Source: Bacteroidaceae bacterium (GTDB taxonomy: Bacteria > Bacteroidota > Bacteroidia > Bacteroidales > Bacteroidaceae). From it: a DNA stretch of 34,840 nt. Positions 9,601 to 17,662 of the stretch are shown piece by piece (within the stretch, counting starts at the first letter, position 1; every line of letters begins with the position of its first letter). The translations under genes and the position numbers were made by a program. A model generated the notes under the pieces. It ran no database searches. It was not told the DNA's origin and was given only the letters and a program-made list of their open reading frames with translations. The DNA lies in contig JAGAQH010000021.1 in the NCBI GenBank assembly GCA_017622815.1, positions 69,335 to 104,174 on the forward strand. Direction: 5' to 3'.

Positions 9601-10587
9601 TGTATTCCATTTCTTTTCTATTTCCTTTTGCAATTGGGTAAGGCGGTCGGCATTCTTCTTCATATCCGCATCGCTGGATGGAATGCTGACATCATCAACG
9701 AAAACACCGAATTGGCGAATACCTAATTCGTGCATCTTCTCGAATTTGCTCATGATATCGCTGATGACGGTATTGCTGCCTAAAAACTCGTTACCCGGAT
9801 GAATGGCCCAGATGAAGTTCACTTTTGTTTCCTCGCTCACCTTGGCAAGGTCGCGCAACATATCCTGTGTCAACCATCCGTTTTTCTCCTGTTCTGCAGA
9901 AATGGTGGTAGGATACGGATCTTTCCACATCTGTGAATGATAGGGATCGCTCTTTGCACCGAACATGTAGGTATTCATCTTGAATCGCATCATGTAACGC
10001 ATTAAATCCTTTTTCACGTCCACACTATACGGGTAACCATAGTAGCCTTCTACCAAACCGCGGTTCTGTTGGTCGGCATAGTCATAGATGGTAGTAAAGT
10101 CCAATGCATTGTCGTGCATCTGTTCCAACATCTGCTCCAAAGAGGCCAAGGCATAGAACACGGCGTTGGTGTGCTCTCCTAAAATGGTTATTCCATCAGC
10201 ATTTACCTTGATGGCATGACGGTCAAACCTATCAGCCTTCATAATGCTTTCCTTTTTTAATGCCAAGGTTTCGTATGCATAAGTTTCCACATTCTCAGAA
10301 CTGCCTATGGTTCCCAAGCGAAATGTTACGTTTTCTGCATCAGTGGTTCCTTCCACGGCCTCAATGCCATGTTGTGACAGGACATCTGCCAGTCGCTTCT
10401 TGGTCATAAGATCTATGGTACTCTCATACACCACATTAACCTTATTGGTTATTGTCAAACTACCGCTGTTCATTGTTACTGAACGTGGGATGGGATAAAT
10501 GACATACTTATCGGCATGCGCATACATGAAATGAACAGACAACAATAAAGTTATCATTACTGCTCTCAACATAAACTTCTTAATCAT
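6604..10587 (-). CDS. Secreted GH84 beta-N-acetylglucosaminidase (NagJ/hyaluronidase-like) with carbohydrate-binding domains
   Basis: Cleaves terminal beta-N-acetylglucosamine, probably from mucin or other host glycans. The protein has 1,327 residues. A signal peptide (about 1-25) is followed by a GH20b/GH84 N-terminal alpha/beta domain (about 27-170, 'YVIYPIPRSVTM') and the GH84 catalytic barrel (about 175-480), opening with 'RGLVEGYYGYPYS'. The paired catalytic aspartates are Asp298-Asp299 in 'FGVFVDDVSIPS', as expected for substrate-assisted catalysis. F5/8-type (CBM32-like) modules lie at about 790-925 ('RYIRLRLFTANTSNWMRLYE') and 1085-1230 ('LLDGKQNTFWHSAWS'), with a more diverged one between. 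The C-terminus ('YDLSGRRVATPVKGVYIVDG') resembles a type IX sorting tail. It lies 51 bases downstream of lgt and upstream of the GH2 gene. The exact substrate cannot be read from sequence. Confidence 0.92.
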   Translation of the reverse strand: MIKKFMLRAVMITLLLSVHFMYAHADKYVIYPIPRSVTMNSGSLTITNKVNVVYESTIDLMTKKRLADVLSQHGIEAVEGTTDAENVTFRLGTIGSSENVETYAYETLALKKESIMKADRFDRHAIKVNADGITILGEHTNAVFYALASLEQMLEQMHDNALDFTTIYDYADQQNRGLVEGYYGYPYSVDVKKDLMRYMMRFKMNTYMFGAKSDPYHSQMWKDPYPTTISAEQEKNGWLTQDMLRDLAKVSEETKVNFIWAIHPGNEFLGSNTVISDIMSKFEKMHELGIRQFGVFVDDVSIPSSDADMKKNADRLTQLQKEIEKKWNTESSAPEDTVRPLHFVPQIYCNSFANSVDQRQRFMTALGKIPSYITVYSTGQGVWSVPNNDHTITIMNEFGRAMSWWWNYPCNDNADAQIYPMDMYGNFADMPAVGSGERLPSKLNNCQGIVANPMQQGQVSKTSLFSIADYAWNNSGFKNQESWEASFKTIIKNEDVRQAYHDITYYLRWNEPQSMQTLINNYKNSLESGLPNSSDLIAVIQKIRTDCEKVITLKDSEIHSDRLLYADIAPWLHTLHTYSIVIEKMLGILDNQEDGHVQNWLSVKEVSDSLISLDNSTLYTAYALEGMGNSISVSSRQAQLSRLYLYPFISYLKERSIDTYFSDPTDISAPTVVSNSPLLNPTLTISGGKIFLTLPTSNLDVNKYVGVRLSEPILLDKINITEELLPYARYSTNGKEWKKLASTSELPQEHVAYFIFLNDTDKGIKEFTLSEDIFSFNIAVQAKAQSVTLPEGNIYDGHTAAFMVDGKYDTYTCLNRNQQTGDTYTLDLGTETILHDVRLCMGTVNGDYPNVARIQYSANGSKWANLKVMGTDTYNWNIDLEQNVTYSDEMVYCDFDGAGISARYIRLRLFTANTSNWMRLYEIEVNRQHEQNSTLSECMDAENKEVDELTDDNAQTGIPATATSPITYFFNRHFNVQGVTLYSILSSVQTTISVTEDGERWTSVGTLGEPCQYIDLSAYPKASAIRMEWQGSEVPAIFEITPKYDTNASTLPEEESELAKAFALLKSKAQHALDSCGQGNKLITSNSQFSSPYTEPNEGSLNNLLDGKQNTFWHSAWSTGSVQDGVHYLEIALPEGTIGDVIMHYGRRSDTDGHHLIEAQILGVVSGSGTSAETEMVANLTLPYTSQYETVIASFTLPKAYSSIRLLEKKTSGSLNGGSAGFFHIGEMQIYDVQKYYIIKNAESEAQALMKAMLPLPSEATDKDYEELQKAYNDFMYKVFGIIPSGIYDISGANKTTDNVIYDLSGRRVATPVKGVYIVDGKKQIFK

Positions 10588-10638
10588 AAATATTATTATT
10601 ATGGTGTGTAATATTAACGCGTGTTCAACGAATTCACA

Positions 10639-11520
10639 TTATTTATATTCGCCTAAATTCTTGCAATACTTGCCTCCGAACATGCAATAAAGGCCGAGCA
10701 ATACGAAGGGAACACTGAGTAACTGACCCATGTTGAACGTCATGGACGATTCAAAGTCGACCTGGTTCTCCTTTGTGAACTCAATGAATATTCTGGAAAG
10801 GAATATGAGGAATATGCATAAGCCAAAATAGAAGCCGGAACCCACACGGATGTCAAACAAAGGCTTCTTTTCCTTGTTCACTCCCTTTATGCCAAGGGAG
10901 CGGCGGTATATCGCCCAACCTATGAAGAAGAATACTGCATAGCATAGTGCCTCGTACAACTGACCGGGATGACGTGGATGCATGTCCACACGCTGGAAGA
11001 TGAATGCCCATGGCACATCGGTGGGACGGCCTATAATTTCCGAGTTCATCAGATTGCCCAAGCGTATGGCACAAGCACAGATGGGGGTGACTATGGCCAC
11101 ATTGTCCAATACGTGCATCAGATTCAACTTCACCTTACGGCAATAAAGTATTATAGCCAGCATCAGGCCCAAAGTGCCGCCATGCGATGCAAGACCCTCA
11201 TAACCCGTAAAGTGCCATTCGCCATCGGCAAACTTGCGTATAGGCAGGAACATCTCCACAGGATGGGAAAGGAAATACTCAGGTTCGTAGAAAAGGCAAT
11301 GGCCGAGTCGTGCACCTATGAGTATGCCGAGGAAGCAATAGACGAACATGGGTTCAAACTTGTCCTCACCCAACTTCTGCTCCTTGAACAAATAGTGCAT
11401 CAACTGGTACACGGCAAAAAGACCTATGCACCATAAGAGCGAATACCACCTCACCTCTATAGGGCCAAGGCTGAAGGCCACTATATCTGGATTCCAAAGT
11501 ATATATGCAGGAATTGTCAT
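10639..11520 (-). CDS. lgt: Prolipoprotein diacylglyceryl transferase Lgt
   Basis: An inner-membrane enzyme that moves diacylglycerol from phosphatidylglycerol to the lipobox cysteine of prelipoproteins, the first step of lipoprotein maturation. The 293 residues are a normal length and contain about seven hydrophobic segments. The family signature is at 151-164 ('[16 protein letters not shown]'), with conserved Arg153, Asn156, Asn159 and Glu161. 'YEGLASHGG' (about 107-115) carries the conserved histidine region. The ATG at 11520 gives '[12 protein letters not shown]', typical of the family. It follows ychF by only 3 bases, so the two are very likely co-transcribed. Confidence 0.97.
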   Translation of the reverse strand: MTIPAYILWNPDIVAFSLGPIEVRWYSLLWCIGLFAVYQLMHYLFKEQKLGEDKFEPMFVYCFLGILIGARLGHCLFYEPEYFLSHPVEMFLPIRKFADGEWHFTGYEGLASHGGTLGLMLAIILYCRKVKLNLMHVLDNVAIVTPICACAIRLGNLMNSEIIGRPTDVPWAFIFQRVDMHPRHPGQLYEALCYAVFFFIGWAIYRRSLGIKGVNKEKKPLFDIRVGSGFYFGLCIFLIFLSRIFIEFTKENQVDFESSMTFNMGQLLSVPFVLLGLYCMFGGKYCKNLGEYK

Positions 11521-11523
11521 ACC

Positions 11524-12621
11524 TTATACATTGAAGCGGAAGTGCATGATGTCACCGTCCTGAACAACATATTCCTTGCCCTCTACACCCATCTTGCCGG
11601 CTTCGCGAACGGCGGCTTCGCTTCCGTAATGGATATAGTCGTCGTACTTGATAACTTCGGCACGGATGAAACCCTTTTCAAAGTCGGTGTGGATGACACC
11701 TGCGCACTGGGGTGCCTTCCATCCACGGCGGAAGGTCCATGCCTTTACCTCCATCTCGCCGGCGGTGATGAATGTCTGCAAGGTGAGAAGGCTGTATATG
11801 GCCTTGATAAGGCGGTTGCATCCGCTCTCGGTCAATCCCATGTCCTCAAGGAACATCTGCTTCTCCTCGTAGGTTTCCAGTTCGGCAATGTCGGCCTCCG
11901 TCTGTGCACTGATGATGAGCATTTCTGCCTCCTCGTCCTTTATTGCTTCTGCCACACGGGCGGTGTGCTCGTTGCCGGTGGAAGCGCTCTTGTCGTCAAC
12001 GTTACATACATAAAGTACTGGCTTGGCCGTGAGGAGGAACAGGGACTTGGCCGCTGCCTGCTCGTCCTCCGTCTCAAACGATACGGTACGTGCACTCTTG
12101 CCTTCAAGCAGAACCTTGCGATAGGTGTCTATGACGTCCATCTCTATCTTTGCTGCCTTGTCGCCACCCACACGGGCAGCCTTTTCAACACGCTTGGCAC
12201 GATTCTCCAGTGTCTCCAGGTCCTTCAACTGAAGTTCCATGTCAATGATTTCCTTGTCGCGGACAGGATCTACGCTACCGTCTACGTGAACGATACCGGA
12301 GTCGTCGAAGCAACGGAGCACATGTATGATGGCATCGCACTCGCGGATGTTGGCAAGGAACTGGTTGCCCAGACCTTCACCCTTGCTGGCTCCCTTCACA
12401 AGACCTGCTATGTCCACTATATCGCATACGGCCGGTACTATGCGGCCGGGCTTTACTATTTCTGCCAACTTGGTCAGACGCTCGTCGGGCACACTGACCT
12501 GTCCCAACTGGGCATCAATGGTGCAGAAGGGGAAATTGGCCGCCTGTGCCTTGGCGCTCGAGAGACAATTGAACAATGTTGATTTGCCCACGTTGGGCAG
12601 TCCTACAATACCTGCTTTCAT
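11524..12621 (-). CDS. ychF: Redox-regulated ATPase YchF (Obg-like)
   Basis: A cytosolic P-loop nucleotidase of the Obg-related TRAFAC group that binds ribosomes and, unusually, prefers ATP. The 365-residue length is typical. The Walker A motif is 'GLPNVGKST' (residues 7-15), the G3 motif lies in '[20 protein letters not shown]', and '[10 protein letters not shown]' replaces the usual NKxD G4 motif, as expected for YchF. A coiled-coil insert (about 130-200) is present, and a C-terminal TGS domain (about 275-365) ends '[15 protein letters not shown]'. It heads the likely ychF-lgt operon and lies 53 bases downstream of the antiporter gene. Nothing unusual is seen. Confidence 0.97.
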   Translation of the reverse strand: MKAGIVGLPNVGKSTLFNCLSSAKAQAANFPFCTIDAQLGQVSVPDERLTKLAEIVKPGRIVPAVCDIVDIAGLVKGASKGEGLGNQFLANIRECDAIIHVLRCFDDSGIVHVDGSVDPVRDKEIIDMELQLKDLETLENRAKRVEKAARVGGDKAAKIEMDVIDTYRKVLLEGKSARTVSFETEDEQAAAKSLFLLTAKPVLYVCNVDDKSASTGNEHTARVAEAIKDEEAEMLIISAQTEADIAELETYEEKQMFLEDMGLTESGCNRLIKAIYSLLTLQTFITAGEMEVKAWTFRRGWKAPQCAGVIHTDFEKGFIRAEVIKYDDYIHYGSEAAVREAGKMGVEGKEYVVQDGDIMHFRFNV

Positions 12622-12674
12622 CTTATTATCTTTTATTATATTATTATCTGTTGTGTTATCTTATATTTATTTAT

Positions 12675-14906
12675 TCATAGCACGGTGTTGAGTTTCCTGA
12701 GACTCTCATACTCTCCTACCACCCAGATGGTGTCCATGCTCTGTATTATACGTTCTGGACTTGGAGACACGAGATTTCCTGACTCATCTTCAAAACCTAT
12801 GACCGTGCAATGATATTCCTGTCTTAATCCGCTATTGGCTAAAGTCCTGCCTATAAAGGCTGACCCGTTGTTAAGTGTGTACCTCCTGATTGTAAGAGGT
12901 TCTGCCTGTAATGTGTCGTTGATACCTGTTGTTTCGGTGTACATCTTCTGGCGTATAGATTCTATGCTTCTATCGTCGCCAACCACTTCAAGTACATCGC
13001 CGGGGAATATCATATTCTCCCCGCCGGGTATGTTTATACGAACCTTTCCGCGTACTATGGAGGCTATGTGCACATTGTTGTGCCTGCCGAAGTTAAGGGC
13101 AGAGAGTTTCTTGCCTGCCCATTTGCTTAATTCTGGTACGGTGAGACGTGCAAGATGTATGTCGCGACCGCGAAGCATGCGCGAATAACTGCATACGCTA
13201 TTCTCCCTTCGTCGGAGGTTCTGCTTGAAAGTACGCTCTATACGTATGCTTACCATCTTGATAAGCCTGCTCCATATTATTAAACCCATTATCAGTGCAG
13301 AAAGCGCTATGTCTATATACAATGGCATGTCGCTACTGTACTCTATCACACTATATATGATTCCGGCACTGAGAATGAACCTTATCAATATGGTGAGGTT
13401 TATGAAGAATACGTGCATACCGCCCTGTTCACGAAGGAACTGTACCTCCATACTATGGTTCTTGCGCATAACCACTGCCCTGAGGAATGGGGAGATGAAT
13501 ATCACTATAAGCGGAATGCAATATGCACCTATGAGAGGTTTCAGTGTTGCAAGGCCGAAACCCACGAAGGCAGAGGAAAGAACCAGATATGATACCGTCT
13601 GATAGCACAGGGCCTGCAGAAGGGCTTTCCACGTACCTATAATATTCTTGCGCATTACGTTCATGCTGCCGAATATGTTCTTCCTGCCGTGGATATTGCC
13701 CTTTATGCCACTTACCGCGCCATAATTGATGTTCCTCTCCAACATCCTGCTTACGGGATCGGACAACTTTATCATATATGGTGTTATGAACGTTGTGATG
13801 ATACTTACCGCCACTACTATCGGATAGAGTTTACCGCTTGTTACGCCAAGTTGCTCACCAAGCACGGCCAGTATGAAGGCAAACTCGCCTATCTGCACCA
13901 TGGAAAAACCGCTATGAACACTATCGCTCAACGAACTTCCAGTAAGGAGATAAGACAATGTGCCTATTATCATCTGACCGAACACTATACTTATAGTCAA
14001 CACAAGTATCACTGGCCAATATGCTAAGAGAACCTCTGGATTTACCATCATTCCCACACTTACAAAGAAGATGGCACCAAACAGGTCCCTGACAGGTTCC
14101 ACCGCCTTCTCTATCTGTTCGGCCTCTACCGTCTCTGCCAATATGCTACCCATCATAAAGGCTCCAAATGCAGGGCTGTATCCTGCATGTGTGCTGATGA
14201 GCACAAGCAGGAAACACAAGGCAAGGGACACTATCATGAGGGTCTCCCTGTTCATGTAACGCTTGTAACGTTTCAATAGTATTGGAAGAATGTATATTCC
14301 AACCAAGAACCATATCAACAGCACACTGGACAAACCAAACAGACTTTCCATCAGTGCCATGCCCTCAAACCTTCTTGTGGCGGCAATGGTGCTCAGAACC
14401 ACCATAAGCAGGATGCCAAGTATATCCTCAATGATTAGCACGGAGAGTACGTTTCCGGCAAAATGCTTGTGCCGGAGACCCAAATCATCGTATGCCTTAT
14501 ATATAATGGTGGTACTGCTCATTGCCAGCATGCCACCAAGGAACATGCTGTCCATACTGTTCCACCCGAACAATCCTCCTGCTACATTGCCAACACCTAT
14601 CATTCCTGCCATAATAAGGCATGCACAGATGATGGGCGACACTCCCATTTGGATTATCTTCTTGAAAGAGAATTCAAGGCCCAGGGTGAACATCAGGATA
14701 ATCACACCTATCTGTCCCCATTGCTCACATTCGTCCATATCTCCTATGGTGGGAGTATATGGCATATAGGGTCCTGCAAGAAAACCGGCAACTATGTAGC
14801 CAAGTACAAGAGGTTGCTTTAGTTTCTTGAACAAAACCGTAGTGACTCCCGCCACTATGAGTATGTATGCAAGGTCGGTTATCAGTGTAGGCAGAGTTTC
14901 CTGCAT
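12675..14906 (-). CDS. CPA2-family cation/proton antiporter with RCK-C domains
   Basis: A 743-residue inner-membrane protein. Residues about 5-400 form the Na+/H+ exchanger domain with about 12 membrane segments ('[20 protein letters not shown]' and '[13 protein letters not shown]' are characteristic). A second hydrophobic block lies at about 435-560. The cytosolic C-terminus holds two TrkA-C (RCK-C) regulatory modules, about 590-660 ('[20 protein letters not shown]') and 665-742 ('[20 protein letters not shown]'). No Rossmann TrkA-N domain is seen between membrane and RCK-C parts, unlike classical KefB/KefC. It probably exchanges K+ or Na+ for protons; the ion is not decided by the sequence. 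The ATG at 14906 is preceded by the 22-bp repeat array rather than by another gene. Confidence 0.9.
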   Translation of the reverse strand: MQETLPTLITDLAYILIVAGVTTVLFKKLKQPLVLGYIVAGFLAGPYMPYTPTIGDMDECEQWGQIGVIILMFTLGLEFSFKKIIQMGVSPIICACLIMAGMIGVGNVAGGLFGWNSMDSMFLGGMLAMSSTTIIYKAYDDLGLRHKHFAGNVLSVLIIEDILGILLMVVLSTIAATRRFEGMALMESLFGLSSVLLIWFLVGIYILPILLKRYKRYMNRETLMIVSLALCFLLVLISTHAGYSPAFGAFMMGSILAETVEAEQIEKAVEPVRDLFGAIFFVSVGMMVNPEVLLAYWPVILVLTISIVFGQMIIGTLSYLLTGSSLSDSVHSGFSMVQIGEFAFILAVLGEQLGVTSGKLYPIVVAVSIITTFITPYMIKLSDPVSRMLERNINYGAVSGIKGNIHGRKNIFGSMNVMRKNIIGTWKALLQALCYQTVSYLVLSSAFVGFGLATLKPLIGAYCIPLIVIFISPFLRAVVMRKNHSMEVQFLREQGGMHVFFINLTILIRFILSAGIIYSVIEYSSDMPLYIDIALSALIMGLIIWSRLIKMVSIRIERTFKQNLRRRENSVCSYSRMLRGRDIHLARLTVPELSKWAGKKLSALNFGRHNNVHIASIVRGKVRINIPGGENMIFPGDVLEVVGDDRSIESIRQKMYTETTGINDTLQAEPLTIRRYTLNNGSAFIGRTLANSGLRQEYHCTVIGFEDESGNLVSPSPERIIQSMDTIWVVGEYESLRKLNTVL

Positions 14907-14992
14907 TTCCTTTTCTATATTATGCTATACTGGTTCCTTTCTTATTCTATATATATTATATGTTGGATCGCATCGTATTGCAAAGGGAATGA

Positions 14993-15146
14993 CAATGTAT
15001 TGTCAGAGCCTTTGCAATGTATTGTCAGAGCCTTTGCAATGTATTGTCAGAGCCTTTGCAATGTATTGTCACGGCCTTTGCCTCGGGAAGTGATTGCCTT
15101 TGCTTCGGGAAGTGATTGCCTTTGCTTCGGGAAGTGATTGCCTTCG
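14993..15146. repeat. Seven-unit 22-bp tandem array with conserved GCCTTT core and two spacer types
   Basis: GCCTTT (last copy GCCTTC) recurs at 15008, 15030, 15052, 15074, 15096, 15118 and 15140, exactly every 22 bases. Units 1-4 carry the filler CAATGTATTGTCAGA (the fourth has CACG instead of CAGA). Units 5-7 carry an unrelated filler, C(C/T)TCGGGAAGTGATT. The change of filler with preserved phase and core is abrupt. The array lies in the 255-bp gap between nadA and the antiporter gene. Twenty-two is not a multiple of three and no reading frame is kept, so it is not coding. Confidence 0.93.
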
Positions 15147-15161
15147 CCTCGGGTCAAGGGA

Positions 15162-16097
15162 TTAAAGACCCAGTTTCTCGGATATTTCCAACATGCGGTT
15201 GATGGGACGTATGGCCTTCTCTGCCACCTCGGCATCCACGTGTATCTCCGGTGCCTCGTTCAGGAGACAATCGTAGAGTTTCTGCATCGTGACGAGTTTC
15301 ATGTAAGAGCACTCGTTGCATGCACATGTACTGTCGCTTGGAGGAGCAGGGATGAAAGTCTTCTCGGGGCATGACTTCTGCATCTCATGAAGGATACCGC
15401 TCTCGGTGGCCACAATGAATACCTGTGCAGGGTCATTGATGCTATACTTCAGAAGAGCCGCAGTACTGCCTACCTTGTCGGCAAGTTTTACCACCGTGCC
15501 CTTGCACTCTGGATGAACAAGCACCTTGGCATCGGGATACTGCTTCTTCAGTTCCAGTATCTTCTCCACCGAGAATTTCTCATGCACATGGCATGCACCG
15601 TCCCAAAGGAGCATGTTCCTGCCCGTTATACTATTTATATATCCACCCAGGTTGCGGTCGGGGCCGAAGATGATGGGAGTGTCCTGAGGGAGCGACTCCA
15701 CTATCTGGCGGGCATTGCTGCTGGTCACCACTATGTCGGTAACGGCCTTGGTGGCAGCCGTGGTGTTTACATAACTTATAACGGTATGACCGGGATGCTC
15801 TGCCACGAACTCTGCAAACTTGTCGGCAGGGCAACTCTCCGCCAGGGAGCAGGTAGCCTCCAGATCGGGAACAAGGACTTTCTTGTCGGGACAGAGTATC
15901 TTGCTTGTCTCGCCCATGAAGTGCACGCCACACATTACTATTATATCAGCATCGGTGGTTGCAGCCTTCTGTGCCAGAGCCAGTGAGTCACCAACGAAAT
16001 CGGCTATGTCCTGTATCTCACCGTCGGTGTAGTAGTGTGCCATAATCACCGCATTCTTCTCACGGCACATCCTGCGTATTTCCTCTTTAATGTTCAT
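15162..16097 (-). CDS. nadA: Quinolinate synthase NadA
   Basis: A [4Fe-4S] enzyme that condenses iminoaspartate with dihydroxyacetone phosphate to quinolinate in de novo NAD synthesis. The 311-residue length is normal. The opening 'AVIMAHYYTDGEIQDIADFV' is the family hallmark. Likely cluster ligands are Cys83 ('EATCSLAESC'), Cys169 ('GACHVHEKF') and Cys263 ('CACNECSYMK'). Substrate-binding segments 'GVHFMGETSKIL' and 'HPECKGTVV' are intact. It needs iminoaspartate from NadB, encoded at 20327-21946 on the same strand but about 4 kb upstream and not in an operon with it. The gene stands alone, with 246 bases upstream and a repeat array downstream. Confidence 0.97.
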   Translation of the reverse strand: MNIKEEIRRMCREKNAVIMAHYYTDGEIQDIADFVGDSLALAQKAATTDADIIVMCGVHFMGETSKILCPDKKVLVPDLEATCSLAESCPADKFAEFVAEHPGHTVISYVNTTAATKAVTDIVVTSSNARQIVESLPQDTPIIFGPDRNLGGYINSITGRNMLLWDGACHVHEKFSVEKILELKKQYPDAKVLVHPECKGTVVKLADKVGSTAALLKYSINDPAQVFIVATESGILHEMQKSCPEKTFIPAPPSDSTCACNECSYMKLVTMQKLYDCLLNEAPEIHVDAEVAEKAIRPINRMLEISEKLGL

Positions 16098-16343
16098 ATT
16101 ATTATCCTTTTTTATTTAATTTCTATATCTATGATGATAATGATAGGGTGTTGATAGTGTAGATAACTTATGTTGCCATATCATCTAATGTGCTAATACT
16201 TCGTTCTTTGCATGCTTTTACATCCATGTAGATAAGGGTTGAAATAACCGTGTTTATAGCCTTTTTGCCTATGTTTATAACTATTCTTTCCCGTTTTTGT
16301 TATCATGAATATCAGTGTTATGCAAGGCTTTTGAACATATTTA
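16098..16343. other. Intergenic region with GTAGATAA repeats upstream of nadA
   Basis: AT-rich, no ORF of note. TGTAGATAACTT occurs at 16158-16169 and again at 16354-16365, inside the 3' end of the methyltransferase gene, with a shorter TGTAGATAA near 16225. The nonamer GTGTTGATA (16148-16156) next to the first copy reappears inverted as TATCAACAC (16342-16350) next to the second. The nadA promoter should lie here, but no clear TAnnTTTG box was found on the minus strand. Confidence 0.6.
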
Positions 16344-16883
16344 TCAACACGAATGTAGATAACTTTTCTGCATGAAATCCCATATTATCATGCCTGCCGT
16401 GACGGAAACATTCATGCTGTGTTTGGTTCCGAACTGTGGTATTTCCAGGCATCCGTCGGCCATGTCCACTATGTGCTGCTGAACACCCTTCACCTCGTTG
16501 CCCATGATGATGGCATACTTCTTTTCTGGTTCTGGATGGAAGTCTTGTAGCATGGTGCTGCCTTCGCATTGTTCCACCGCCATGATGGTGTATCCTTCCT
16601 TGCGAAGCCATTCAACGGCATCCTCGGTTTGCTTGAAGTATTTCCATTCAACGGTGTCTTCTGCACCAAGGGCTGTCTTGTGTATCTCCACATTAGGCGG
16701 TGTGGCGGTAATTCCGCAAAGGCATATTCCTGCAAGCCTCATGGCATCTGCCGTACGGAAGACACTACCAACATTGTATAGGCTGCGGACATGATCCAAT
16801 ACCACCACCAAGGGGTTCTTGTCAGCCGCTTGAAACTCTTGCGGAGTTATGCGGTTCATTTCCGTTACCTTCAGTTTTCTCAT
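16344..16883 (-). CDS. TrmH/SpoU-family RNA 2'-O-methyltransferase
   Basis: An S-adenosylmethionine-dependent enzyme of the SPOUT fold that methylates a ribose 2'-OH in tRNA or rRNA. The 179-residue protein is a compact single-domain form without an N-terminal RNA-binding extension. Motif 1 is 'LDHVRSLYNVGSVFRTADA' (about 29-47), motif 2 'IIMGNEVKGV' and motif 3 'IPQFGTKHSMNVSVTAG', which form the knotted AdoMet site. The conserved Arg after Val-Gly-Ser-Val-Phe is present. In motif 3 the usual Pro-Met is Pro-Gln, followed by Phe-Gly-Thr-Lys, common in Bacteroidetes members. The RNA target cannot be assigned. The gene lies 114 bases downstream of the DUF4294 gene, across a GC-rich hairpin repeat, so it is probably transcribed separately. 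Confidence 0.92.
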   Translation of the reverse strand: MRKLKVTEMNRITPQEFQAADKNPLVVVLDHVRSLYNVGSVFRTADAMRLAGICLCGITATPPNVEIHKTALGAEDTVEWKYFKQTEDAVEWLRKEGYTIMAVEQCEGSTMLQDFHPEPEKKYAIIMGNEVKGVQQHIVDMADGCLEIPQFGTKHSMNVSVTAGMIIWDFMQKSYLHSC

Positions 16884-16900
16884 TTCTATTTTATTTTGGA

Positions 16901-16985
16901 CCCCTCCCCGACCCTCCCGCAGGGGGAGGGAGAGGTTACCATTAACTGTTTACTATATATTCCCTCCCTTGCGTAGGGGTAAGGG
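16901..16985. repeat. GC-rich dyad repeat between methyltransferase and DUF4294 genes
   Basis: Two G/C-rich hairpin-forming blocks stand out from AT-rich surroundings. Block 1 at about 16901-16935 includes CCTCCC-GCAGG-GGGAGG. Block 2 at about 16959-16985 includes CCCTCCCTTGCGTAGGGG and TAAGGGGG. They share the style of the blocks at 20011-20033 and 20278-20297. No T-tract follows, so they are weak terminator candidates; more likely they are an interspersed repeat. Confidence 0.7.
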
Positions 16986-16997
16986 GGTGGGTCTTAC

Positions 16998-17645
16998 TCA
17001 AATCAGACCCTTTTCAACCTGTTGCACTACCCTTTCCACGAGTTTGTCATCATTCTCCGGATCATATTCTTTTTTCAGCGATGCACGGAATGTCCATGCA
17101 AACACCTGATAGAATGCTGCACGTGCAGGACCGAGGAATGCCTTTACTATTTCGTATGAACTCTGGTTGCACTCCCTGTCCACAAGTTTTATAAGCAGTT
17201 TGCCTTGCGAGTAGGTAAGTTTCTTCATTATGGGCGTGTACTTTTTCTTTATCTCTATTTCCACGGCCTTTATGTGTGCCTCCTTGCTCTTCTCATCGGG
17301 AAGCATTTCCAGGGTTTCGTATGTTTCCTTTATAAGTGCATTGACCTGTTGTGCAAGCGGAAGCACTTTCTTCACGTTATATACAAGCCTGTTGTATTTC
17401 TGCCTTTGCCTATTGTTCTTGAACTTCAATGGTGCATATACGGGCAATTCGGGAAGCAGGTATTGATACATGGTGTCGCCCTCTAATATATAGGGTTCGC
17501 GAAACATGTACCTTTGCAATCTTAATTCGTATCTGATAGTGTCAATTCCATCCACAACAATGAAATCCTCCATGTCCTGTGCCTTTGCCATGCTACAGAA
17601 CATTGCGAAGAATATCACCGCTATGGTATGTATCGACTTCATCAA
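16998..17645 (-). CDS. Exported DUF4294 family protein
   Basis: A 215-residue protein with a signal peptide (about 1-22, 'IAVIFFAMFCSMAKA') and a mature part matching the DUF4294 family of Bacteroidetes, whose function is not established. Recognisable segments are 'GDTMYQYLLPELPVYAPLKF', 'RLVYNVKKVLPLAQQVNALI' and 'SQGKLLIKLVDRECNQSSYE'. The central part is rich in Lys/Glu and predicted helical. It starts 17 bases after the stop of the radical SAM gene, so trkH, the radical SAM gene and this gene probably form one transcript; what that implies is unclear. A periplasmic location is inferred from the signal peptide. Confidence 0.87.
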   Translation of the reverse strand: MMKSIHTIAVIFFAMFCSMAKAQDMEDFIVVDGIDTIRYELRLQRYMFREPYILEGDTMYQYLLPELPVYAPLKFKNNRQRQKYNRLVYNVKKVLPLAQQVNALIKETYETLEMLPDEKSKEAHIKAVEIEIKKKYTPIMKKLTYSQGKLLIKLVDRECNQSSYEIVKAFLGPARAAFYQVFAWTFRASLKKEYDPENDDKLVERVVQQVEKGLI

Positions 17646-17662
17646 TCCCTTTTTTTAATTGC

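Noticed and set aside
11542-12582. Long plus-strand frame antisense to ychF
   Set aside because: It mirrors the codon pattern of ychF, which is unambiguous; the predicted protein has no recognisable family features.
14993-15146. CRISPR array
   Set aside because: The unit is only 22 bases, the filler is not unique per unit, the conserved core is six bases, and no cas genes are present.
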